64,000 bases of DNA. It comes from Calycina herbarum (Eukaryota > Ascomycota > Leotiomycetes > Helotiales > Pezizellaceae). Position numbers and translations under genes: made by a program. Under the pieces are notes generated by a model that worked only from the letters and a program-made list of their open reading frames with translations, made no database searches and had not been told where the DNA came from. How positions within the stretch are numbered: the stretch's first letter is position 1; each line of letters starts with the position of its first letter. This document shows positions 48,073 to 59,335 of this stretch, in pieces. Location of the stretch: assembly GCA_001414485.1 (NCBI GenBank), contig LLEY01000090.1:62001-126000 (forward strand), in the 5' to 3' direction.

Positions 48073-48797
48073 TACAATTTGCATGTACCGATATCAGAAG
48101 TTCTATCAGGCGGTTACTTCATCGCGATATGACCTCCACGAGGAACAACTACTCGCTACAACAAAAAGAGCGTTACGTTGATATTAGGAAACTAAAGCTT
48201 CTGCAAAATCAAGGCTGATACGCACAAAATTTCACCAATACTCACCCCATACCGATTCGGGAGTCTAGATTAAATGTCCAATTTCTGGCTTCAACCAAAG
48301 GCGTTGTGCTAATAATAGTCCAAGCAGCATGAAGCAGCATGATTCCTGATCCCCCCCCAAATGCAAGACAATAGTCATGGACGAGCTTATCCCATCATTA
48401 TACTGAGCTATGGAATATTTTATGGGAAATCTAGTTGTTTCTAGATTTTGCATGCTTCGTTAAGACCAGCGGACATTGAGTTCTTGGTACCCAGGCTTTG
48501 CTAGAGGGTTAGCCAGGATCTCTTCAACCAATAAAGCTACAATGTACATGTACTAAATTCAATTTCCATCCAGCGGTTACTTTATCAAAATTTGACCTAC
48601 GCGAGGAATGGCTTCGTATTCTCATGAAATAATCGTTACATTGGTGCCCGACATGTCGCCTCGAGCCTCCACGCCATAATTTTCGAGACGCAGAAGCTTT
48701 CCGCAATACTCACTCCGTGCTCATTCAGTAGTCTAGATCCGTTATCCAATTCCCGGCTTCAACGAAGCTGTTGTGCTAAAAATAGTCCAGGCACCTT
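48073..48797. repeat. degenerate tandem duplication, units 48073-48333 and 48537-48797
   Basis: The two units share, in order, TACAATNNNCATGTAC, CAGGCGGTTACTTCATC versus CAGCGGTTACTTTATC, GACCT.C.CGAGGAA, an AATACTCACYCC block, AGTCTAGAT, TTCAACNAAG and GTTGTGCTAA.AATAGTCCA. The offset is a constant 464 bp or so. Divergence is considerable, so the duplication is old. Confidence 0.75.
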
Positions 48798-49455
48798 CCA
48801 AAAGGATGCAATGGAAACCTGACTTTGCAGTAACAAGACTCTACTATCATTAAATCGAGTAAAGAACGCCGAGTGGGCAGTATCCCGCTCATGATCTCGA
48901 GGTCTAGTTCTTTGGAGAACCGAAAGGGATGAGATCCCGTCTGACAACTTAAAATAGCTCATGGATACTGGTGGGGGATACCCAACAGATGACCAACAAT
49001 CTACCGAACGCCACCGAAAATGAGACTAAACCCGCTCTCCACTCAGCTCATTCTTACCCTAAACAGGATCTGGCATGTGGAATCTATTTTCCTTGTGTGC
49101 AATGCTCCTTCGGATAGGTATTTATCCAATTTGATGCGACGAGTATGAGAAAAACCGAGCAAGACCATGGAGGGTGCTGGCTTAGAATCCACAGAATTTG
49201 GAGCGCACTGGTCCCTTTGCACGCTCTTCTTCTCTTGTGAATTTGTGATGCTTGTAGTACCCGAACCCGATCAATTATCAGCTATCAGAATCGAAATCTT
49301 TAAGCGAATCAGCTCTATTAACTTCAAGTGGATTGATTGAGCATTGGCCTCTCTACTTGTGACAGTTGAACAAAAATCTAGAGGTTCTTGGAATACTTAA
49401 CCCCTATTTCAACTCTTCTGTTGGCGAAATATGGATTCACCCTGCTGTGAAGCTC

Positions 49456-49883
49456 AATGGTGTTGGATCGTCGATCTATGCTTATTTTAGGCCAGCAGAT
49501 TTTTGAAAATAGTCCTTCAAGAATGCGATGGCTGAGACAGGCATTCTGCAGATGTATTTTCTGTTCCTCATTGCCTCACAACTCGTACTCGTTTGGAATT
49601 GATCCCACTTTCATCCATATTTAGATCTTGAAAATTAGTGACTCAATTTCAGATAGCATAAAGCTGTTTTCTTCATACACAAGTATCATATATCCGAGCC
49701 TCAGGTGAGTTGGCAGACTGGGAAAAGTAAAGTTAAACCATTTCCATTTAGGGTAAACACGGTTTGAACCAAGGGGCCAAATACTATTAGCGTTAGGTGA
49801 TTCTTTCTCTACAGTGAAATAAGTACTCGGTTGGCAATTGCTATGGTCGAGATGTTGACTTAATGGTGTTGGATCGTCGATCT
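49456..49883. repeat. exact 22-bp direct repeat at 49456-49477 and 49862-49883
   Basis: An identical 22-bp block (begins AATGGTGTTGG, ends CGTCGATCT) is followed in both places by a less conserved CTTATTT/CTTTATTT stretch. The spacing is 406 bp. This is close to the 464-bp spacing of the neighbouring duplication and suggests a repeat array of roughly 400-bp units. Confidence 0.8.
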
Positions 49884-51068
49884 GGTCTTTATTTAGAACA
49901 GATTCTTGGGACTATCCCTTTTATTACCGAGCAAATGTGGACTTACCAGTTCAGAGCCACCAGACTTTCCTTGCGTGTAAATCGATTGGAAAAATGCCAT
50001 TATGCCTCCCGAACCAAAATAAAGGATTGAAATGAACCTTTTTCAGGATGTTGAATGCAGTACAGCGCCACAGTTATTCGAGCATTACTCTTCGGCACTC
50101 TTCCATCGTATTGTACACAATATTCTCCGATAACCATAAAACTTAGTATATAACCTAAAAGGTTAGGGAGTCAAGAAAATGAACTTCTGATTCTTCCAAA
50201 CTGTTTCGAACATTACTCTTTATTACCCTTGGTTAATTCGCACAATCTAATGGCGACGGAGAGTAATGCTTGAATCGCTTACAGCAATCACACAGGAGTT
50301 GTGATTTTCGCTTCATCTGCTGCCTATCATGAAATTTTCTGTGCCAGCGTAACAGTAGAGGCTTCAAGTAAGCTTCAACGAAATCTCCTTACCATCATAC
50401 CGGTGCAAGAATTCACAACTGCTCTAAAGTAGAACACTATAACTCTTCAATTCTCAAAGCAACAATCGAAGAGCATTTATATAGAGAAGGCCAAAATTTT
50501 CAAAATTACAACCGACATCTTACAAGTACACAGAGCACGAGTAAATCAGAACTATAGGAAGAATGTACCTAGCTTGTACAACTTAGAAGATAGTATTAAT
50601 TCCCTCTATCACAGAGCAAGGAGGTACTGCCAGCCGGTAAAACAGAACACAATCACACACAAAACATAACCAAAAAAAACCTCCAAAAATCATAGAATTC
50701 TACAAAAAACATAAAAAAAGAATACAATAGAAGAAAAGAAGTGCATATTCGTTCATCTTGTTATACACACTCATTCCCAGAGTGAAGCGGAGTATTAGTT
50801 ACAAAAAAGAGCTGTAGGGTCAAGACAATCCGTCATTGTTCATGATTGCTCTCCCCAGTATCAAAAACACCCAGCCAAACCCAACCCCAGCCAGGGTCAA
50901 CCCCCCCCCTCCCCTATCGCTGCGAACCCGAGACATCATCTCTCCACTTTCACAGCCGTAGCATCATATCAGGGAAATCCTAACGATCTTACCAAGAAAA
51001 AAGAAGCCGCCGCCCAAATTTCCATGACTTGACACCACCACGACACCTTTTTGTAATTAACTTTTCCT

Positions 51069-53088
<2,020 letters not shown>

Positions 53089-54153
53089 AGAGAAGAGAGC
53101 GTATTATTAGGAGAATGTAGGTAAGAGTAGAAGCAATAGAATGAAACAAAGGCGCACGTCGATGGACGGCAAGGACAAATTCGATGATGACTCGAGATGG
53201 AAGCTCAGAATCTTTTTCGCGATAGGGACGGGCTCACGGGAAACGGCAATGGGGCCAATTGAAGTTTAGCAGGGGTAGATCCTAGGCTAAACTCTTTTCG
53301 TGGTGGACATTCATGATCTCATAACTCAACTCTCATACAAAGTAACTCGGCTAGCGAGAATCGAAGCTTCATTGCACAAGAACAACTATGCAATGCTCCA
53401 ACAGACAATTTACCAATTTCAAATCGTATGCAGGAACTGTAAGGAGATTCCTGGGGGAGCTATCACGTGTCACTGCTGCCAAGCTTGTGTGACACGAGAT
53501 GAGCTCTTCTTGAGGTGCTCTTCTTGAGGTGCTCTTCTGAAGCAAAACATTGTCACGAATGAAAATGTGCTGTGGATCCGACCCTCTACCTTTTTCTAAA
53601 CAAGTTCAGATCTCTGTTGATCCACTTTTCTGCTTCCTTGACGGGTTTCACTTATAATCCGGCCCACTGTTGGATTTGTACGTAGGGCTGCATCACAAGT
53701 CAACTTCAGGGCGTTGTCGAGAAACCGATTATTTCTAGTCAAACCTTGAAGGGCGCCTCACTATCTGGCTACATAACAATCGTTTACCGGTGAGTTTATT
53801 ACTCTCCATCTGTTGCTACCGGTACTCCTTTTCTTCACCTTCCAATTTTGCTGTTGCAAGCTCTTCAAATCTTATCTGGCGGAAAGTTGAAACTCATTCT
53901 TGCAACGAGCAAACTCATTTTCAAAATATATCTTCAAGTCCAAAAACATTCCCATTTAGTTAGCTTTCAAATTCGGCAAAGTTTCCTATACTGAAAACCC
54001 AAGAATTTCCTTCCTGTCACGAATCAGCTGCGTGAGTCACTCCACTCTTCAGGATATACCTCGAGTAAATTTTTCAGAGTACTTGACTACCAGATCCCTT
54101 CAAAGTTCAACGTTCTAACGAAATCTCAGGCTCACGCCTCCAAAACGACGAAA
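53089..54153. other. divergent promoter region between TOM70 and ABZ2-like gene
   Basis: About 1.07 kb between divergent starts. A short tandem repeat of TGCTCTTCTTGAGG (two units and a partial third) lies at about 53500-53540. No clear TATA or known regulatory site stands out. Confidence 0.5.
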
Positions 54154-55011
54154 ATGACAGAACCAACTTTCAAACTCTTTTCCTCCCTCCGCTACGACCC
54201 AATCCTCCTCACTCATGCATCCAACACTGAAAACTGGGAGCCCCCCGCCACAGCTTTATCACCATACTACATGCTTCCTCTTCACAGAGACCGCATGCTT
54301 CAAGCTGCTCAGCATTTCAATTGGCCCCGTGCTGTTGCCGCAATCTCAGGACCAACCGGCTTCACATTCCTCCTCTCAAAACTAGACTCAGCCATCGATA
54401 AACCCTCATCAACCCCGCTTCGCATCCGAACAGTTCTCGCTGAAGATGGAGAACTCACCATCGAAACCTCTGCCACACCCCCAGTTGAACTAGAGAACCT
54501 ATATCCCTCCCGTCTTCCACCACCCGCTTCAATCCGTGAAGCCGTTCCTGAAGTCTCTCCCCTAACAGGCGGTGCTCTCACCACACCAGGAGGAAAGCTC
54601 CCAGGCGATGCCCCTTTGACAGACCCCTTCCTCGTTTCTCCAGATACAATTCGTACCCCACCATCTTCCTACACATCCTACAAAACCACCTCTCGGGATA
54701 TGTACGAGGGAGCACGAACCCGTCTCGGGATCAAAGAATGGACTGAGCGCCGTGAAGTCCTTCTCATTAGCACGAAGGATGGTGAAATCATGGAAGGTAC
54801 TTTGACAAGTCCTTACCTTTGGAGAGATGGATCGTGGGTTACTCCATCTGCTTCGAGTGGTGGACAGATTGGAACGACTAGACGATGGGCTTTGGAGAAG
54901 GGGTTTTGTAAGGAGGGGGTTGTGAAGGTGGATAGCTTGGTGGAGGGGGAGGAGTGTTGGATTAGTAATGGTGTGAGGGGTTTTCATGCTGGGATTGTGA
55001 AGCTTTCTTAG
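54154..55011 (+). CDS. ABZ2: aminodeoxychorismate lyase-like, class IV PLP enzyme
   Basis: An intronless 285-residue frame. It has the fold-type IV (branched-chain aminotransferase-like) layout: SLRYDP near the start, LHRDRM where the family places its cofactor-phosphate arginine, the SSYTSYKTTSRDMYEGAR segment with K177 as the likely PLP Schiff-base lysine, and the EIMEGTLTSPYL motif (E214) near residue 211-222. ABZ2 converts 4-amino-4-deoxychorismate to p-aminobenzoate and pyruvate in folate synthesis, in the cytosol. The KTT..R..Y..AR pattern is what I remember for the fungal ABZ2 group; a related class IV enzyme remains possible. It is divergently arranged with TOM70. Confidence 0.82.
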   Translation: MTEPTFKLFSSLRYDPILLTHASNTENWEPPATALSPYYMLPLHRDRMLQAAQHFNWPRAVAAISGPTGFTFLLSKLDSAIDKPSSTPLRIRTVLAEDGELTIETSATPPVELENLYPSRLPPPASIREAVPEVSPLTGGALTTPGGKLPGDAPLTDPFLVSPDTIRTPPSSYTSYKTTSRDMYEGARTRLGIKEWTERREVLLISTKDGEIMEGTLTSPYLWRDGSWVTPSASSGGQIGTTRRWALEKGFCKEGVVKVDSLVEGEECWISNGVRGFHAGIVKLS

Positions 55012-57576
55012 GTATGGCCACTGCAATGGTTACGTTTGAGGAGCTTGAGCTTGAGCTGTTCTTTGGGATTGATTCTGAGAAGAGTGAAGAAGTCTGGTTA
55101 AAAACATGCATTCGATCGCTACATTACGATTTTAATGACTACGGAAGTGTCCATAGCAAAGTATTTTCCATTTGTCTTCTGAAAGCGAGGTGCGATATTC
55201 TCCGTCAGAGCATCACGAACCCAAGTTCTTTCTACGCAAACGGTTAAGTCACCAAAGGAAGGAAGGCGACCTAGATCTATATATAGCCCGGGACGCACTT
55301 TCAAAGAGTTCTCACGCACGGCACGTAGAAGCCCTCGACCAGCAAACCATGGCAAAGCCTTCGTGCCTCCAAAGGAAAATTCTAGTCCTTCACCCGAGCC
55401 ATTCTCCCTCTTCCTCTCTCTCATCTACCTATAGGAGTCCGATCCTAAACATAGACTAACACAACCCATTTTGTCCTGAAATTCTAACAACTTTTTCTGT
55501 GGAAAAGGAATTTACCCTCGAAACACTCTCTTTGTTTTACTTGACTGGGTAATTTAGCGAGGACATGAGCTTTATCCACTCATTCATTCTGCATGAAGCC
55601 TGAGTATCTAGGGACTGACATTTAATAATATCGGTATGGTCTGGTTGGCCTCAAATAGCCGAGCTGTCTAGACATCTTCAGTTCTGTTACTGACGCGCTT
55701 GCCATTTAGGATTGATCCATCTTATAGCCATGATTCTCATGGTTCCTCTTTCCCTGTGCAAAGAGTTGGGGAGGTGACGGCAAAGCGGAGGGGACGGAAT
55801 CGCTAGTACTAAAAAAGTATCCTGGCTCTTACATTTTGTGGTAGTTCTCATCTACTTCTTTCAGGTTTTGAATGTTCTATACCGGTTTGTCTTTCTGCTA
55901 ATTGGTGGTTGGTGTTACCCTATTTCACATTCCAAAAACGACCGGGTGGAAGTTGATGAACTAGAAGTCTCGAATTTGAAGCAAAATTTCATAGCCAACC
56001 TCCAGGTTCTAGATAAATAGCTCAAGAACGACGACCACGGAATGACATGGACAAGACTAGGAGAAGTGGATTCGATGGTTGCATTGGCTTGGAGGACTGC
56101 CATCCTTTGAAATTGTATGCACTTTGAACCAATACTTCTTCCATTCCTCTCGACAACTATGAGAGTCTAAAGCTAGGGATGGGATAATATGGACAACCTG
56201 GCGGCACATCCGAGAGCTTTTGTCGTCGAAGAATTTGGTACTGTCGAAGACCTAGTGTAGTTTTATTAGTCGAGAAAGTTAGAGAGCGTGAGGTTTCGGA
56301 TATCAATACTACAATGCTGGTAACCGCGCCTTCAGGATACTTGAGCTGTTCAAGTTATATGTCGCTTAAGGCAGCGTGTTCGTCTGCTGGATAGAGAACA
56401 GGGGAGTGGAGAGTAATGATCCGGAAAGTTCATTTGGATCTTGCTTGGTTTTTCTTAGTTTATTTGGGATTGTTGGACGAGTCTAGTGAGGATTGCTGGT
56501 TGTCTTCGGAGCTCTTTCAGAAGTATCTTCTCCGTTCGTCTAAGCAATAAATGCCCGTGTAACTCTCCTACTGTTCCACCTAGCTTGGCTCACATGGTAT
56601 TACTCTTCAGTCTATTTTTCATATGGTTATTCAGATTTCCCCCTCAGCTACCTCTAAAGAATTCTTCCAAATCTTCACATTAGATCACAAAATAGTAGAA
56701 GTGAGCTTCTATTACGCTTTAACAAGTTATTTGAGTAAGTTCTCTATTACAATCTCAAATACACAAGCGTCAATACCTCTGGGTCACCAAATCAAAAAAG
56801 TAAACCCTCGATCACCAAGGTCCAAGAGACCCCTCAAACATCCCCAAGTTATGATCAACAAACTAAATATCGATCAGCCGGTTATCCACTACCTACACAT
56901 CCCTAAATTTGTCTCAATATCCGTCGCTCCATGCGAATCCAAGGGCATATCTGATCCTCGAACAAAATATAGTAGAAAAACTTGTTCGGGCTCAGATTCT
57001 TGCTAAAATAATACTCGTCTGATCCTCAACCCGTGCGCTAAGTACCAACCCCAGTATAACAATGACAAGCCCTACTGTCATATCCATAAGCGTTCCCCTA
57101 ATAGCATCGACATCGAGTTCCTGTAATTCGATATCGTTGATCATCCGCTCCGGCTGATGTCGGCGATTTTTTCCTATCAGTGATCGAACCCATCTGAGAC
57201 TGTTCGCAACCCTTGCTAGTGACACAATATCTGATGGTTGTTGGGAAGCCATGGCGATTTCGCTTGTGACGGGATACCATGCAGAAAGGTTTAGAAAGGG
57301 TTCTGTATTGTTGAAAATTGCAGATGAGATTCCTGCTGAGTTTGTTCTTCCATACACAAGAAGCCTACCTAAACACTAACACCTCCAAAGAACATGAGAA
57401 CTTGCAAAGTCACTGTATAATCATGTTCGAAAGGGTAACAGTGTTCTAGATAGGCTCGACGGCTCTAAGTTAAGTCCTTGTATTTCTGCTAAGTATCAGC
57501 TACTATAAGAATCCTCGAACATCATCACTTCCACTTGTGCCTGGCAGAAGGCATTACTCATTACGAGAAGACACTT
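55012..57576. other. intergenic region, one weak small ORF
   Basis: About 2.5 kb without a supported gene. The weak candidate is 56992-57357 (minus, listed separately). Frames at 55119-55459 overlap on both strands and are not convincing. Confidence 0.5.
56992..57357 (-). CDS. possible small single-pass membrane protein
   Basis: A 121-codon frame; an internal start (MASQQPSDIVSLARVANSL) would give 87 residues. The middle is a basic/polar helical region (RWVRSLIGKNRRHQPERMIND). It is followed by an acidic LDVDAIRG and a C-terminal hydrophobic segment (MDMTVGLVIVILGLVLSA), which could be a tail anchor. I recognise no family. It may be the terminal exon of a larger gene or a chance frame. Confidence 0.28.
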   Translation of the reverse strand: MYGRTNSAGISSAIFNNTEPFLNLSAWYPVTSEIAMASQQPSDIVSLARVANSLRWVRSLIGKNRRHQPERMINDIELQELDVDAIRGTLMDMTVGLVIVILGLVLSARVEDQTSIILARI

Positions 57577-58165
57577 TCAGCCACAGCAACCGTCTGCATC
57601 ATCGCCTGGACCCTGATCTCCCTCGGCCTTGAATCCAATATCTGCAGTAACCAAGCGGCTCTTCAAGCTCGGGATATTGCCCTTACTATTCGTAAAAACT
57701 TGTAGCTCGATTTATTGCATATATTGATCTTGCGGAGGCTTGGCAGCTCGGGCAGTGGCTGTCACATCGGGGCGCGCCTAGGAAAACAATTAGTTGTAGA
57801 GTTTTTGAGTGAGGGGTATTTGACTGACTAAAAAGGGCTGCAGTTTTGATCCCTTGACTCTACCAAAGCTGCCGACCTGGGTGTCGTCGTCCTTGTAAAC
57901 CACAACAGCTACGCCTCCAATCTGGTAAAAGTAAGGTCATGTTCAATGAAAGAGAAGATACACTCACAGCAATTGCATTGTTGGTGTCTTGTACAAGCTT
58001 TGCTGACTCTCCAGTTTGAAGGACGTCTTGACGGTAGTGTTGAAGCCCAACAACTCGGGTTACTGTATATGGGTGAGCCGAGAGATCAGGAGAGGGACGG
58101 GAGTCCGTTGTACCGATTCTACCTAAGAGAACCCGTTCGATATTTTAGGAGTTACTCGTGGCCAT
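57577..58165 (-). pseudogene. HIRAN-like domain gene interrupted by two nonsense codons
   Basis: Three exons (57968-58165, 57829-57921, 57577-57777; introns 46 and 51 nt with GT-AG ends) form one frame of 164 codons starting at ATG 58163-58165 and ending at TGA 57577-57579. The reading frame is broken by TAA at 58145-58147 (codon 7) and TAA at 57712-57714, after DQYMQ. The protein around the stops is continuous in character: TRVVGLQHYRQDVLQTGESA, then GGVAVVVYKDDDTQVGSFGR resembles a HIRAN domain, a module that binds 3' DNA ends in Rad5/HLTF proteins and also occurs alone. Intact splice sites with nonsense codons suggest recent inactivation. Both stops are compatible with CAA to TAA changes, the RIP type. 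A shorter functional product is possible but less likely. Confidence 0.6.
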
Positions 58166-58753
58166 CTTTCGCGATAGAGATGTTATTGAAGAGAAGAACA
58201 GGTGGACATCAAAAAGACAAACAGATAAGCGAATCCACGTGTAACAGTGGACCCGGATCACGTGTATTATCTACTGGAAAAATGTGATAAAAAGTAGAGT
58301 GTAAATCGCTTACATTTCTACGGTAGAATAAGCCCAGGTTAAGTACTTGTCTAAGGACTTTAAAGAAGCTATAGACAAAGGTTCTACTAATAATATAAGG
58401 GGTTTAAATACTAATTCCAGCGCTTATATAAGTATTTTAGTCTAAGGTTCTAGGCTAATATCATAAAAACTATACTTAAGGTACTGTCAGTTTGGTACTT
58501 GAAATACGGACGTAAGTAGACAATAAATAGGTAGTAACTAGCTACGACTTTGGACTATCTAAGCCTCCCTACCAAGAAAATCAACCCTCTTCTCAGCAAT
58601 GAAATGCTTTTTAGATACCCGCTACCAAGAACAAAAAGCCTCCCTGCTCAAAAATAACATTTCCATGCCGTCAACTCGTGTAAGATCCTCTCCATCAAAA
58701 ATGCAATTTTTCTCTCAAAGTACCAAGCCCTGCTAGCAGTTACTCGATAATGT
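58166..58753. other. AT-rich spacer between the pseudogene and the membrane protein
   Basis: About 590 bp. From 58290 to 58560 it is AT-rich, with many TA-ending steps and no open frame, similar in style to the repeat island further right. The last 190 bases are likely 3' untranslated sequence of the neighbouring minus-strand gene. Confidence 0.5.
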
Positions 58754-59335
58754 TCATGCCAAGTTGATATATTTCCGAAGCCGGCGAGTGAGTCGATTGG
58801 TGTCGTTGTTGTACTTTTCAACTCCAGGCTCCTCTTCATCGAATTTGGTAACTGCGAGCTGCTCTTCACCAAATTTCGTGAAATCCTTGCCCAGAGCATG
58901 TCCGCGGGGCCATCTGAGCGCGACGTCTATACCCAACCAAGCCGAGGTGAATCCGTAAGGAATCATAATGCCCATTTCATACCAGCGTTGTTGTACAATG
59001 AAGCCCGTAAACAAGACCGCATAGATACTTGGGACTCCACATGCTACTACAAGAGCAGTAATATCATTGATGAAGACCTTTGACCGAATTTGCGAGGAAG
59101 TCATATAGTTGAAGATGGCGAGGCGAAATGTAACAAACCACAGAACGGCAGACACAGCCCAAATGGGGTACAAAAGAGGTTTCTCCTGGGTAAACGGTGC
59201 CAAGTACTGGGAGCCATATATCCATAGGATGGCGATGTTGAGCGAAAGGTATCCGTGGAAAGTGTGAGGGAAGATGTTTGCAGAATCGCTAAAGGTGCTT
59301 AAGAAGCCTGCTACCAGAGAGAACAAGAACGCCAC
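58754..59335 (-). CDS. multi-pass membrane protein of unknown function
   Basis: A single uninterrupted 193-residue frame with about five hydrophobic segments (FLFSLVAGFLSTF, YLSLNIAILWIYGSQYL, YPIWAVSAVLWFVTFRLAIF, ITALVVACGVPSIYAVLFTG, GIMIPYGFTSAWLGIDVAL), then a hydrophilic C-terminal tail rich in Glu, Lys and Arg. The short charged loops and tail fit an integral membrane protein with a cytosolic C-terminus. No family is recognised. The gene sits between a pseudogene and a repeat island, so lineage-specific origin is plausible, but the frame itself is intact. Confidence 0.6.
   Translation of the reverse strand: MAFLFSLVAGFLSTFSDSANIFPHTFHGYLSLNIAILWIYGSQYLAPFTQEKPLLYPIWAVSAVLWFVTFRLAIFNYMTSSQIRSKVFINDITALVVACGVPSIYAVLFTGFIVQQRWYEMGIMIPYGFTSAWLGIDVALRWPRGHALGKDFTKFGEEQLAVTKFDEEEPGVEKYNNDTNRLTRRLRKYINLA

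Larger units (their letters stand above)
39073..51068. other. 12-kb gene desert with internal duplications
   Basis: Between the DUF3455-like gene and the TOM70 3' end I can support no gene. Frames up to 187 codons (40055-40618 plus, 40721-41173 minus) lack recognisable domains and compete with frames on the other strand. The sequence is ordinary in composition, not strongly AT-rich, and contains minisatellites (39557-39610, 40123-40158), a TGAAAC-rich kilobase (43374-44387), a direct duplication near 43.4-43.6 kb and larger degenerate duplications at 48.1-50.3 kb. Candidates are a long regulatory region, long non-coding RNA, or decayed mobile DNA. Confidence 0.55.

Noticed and set aside
57946..58287. 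113-codon plus frame
   Set aside because: It is antisense to the HIRAN-like exons, whose minus-strand reading and splice sites are much better supported.
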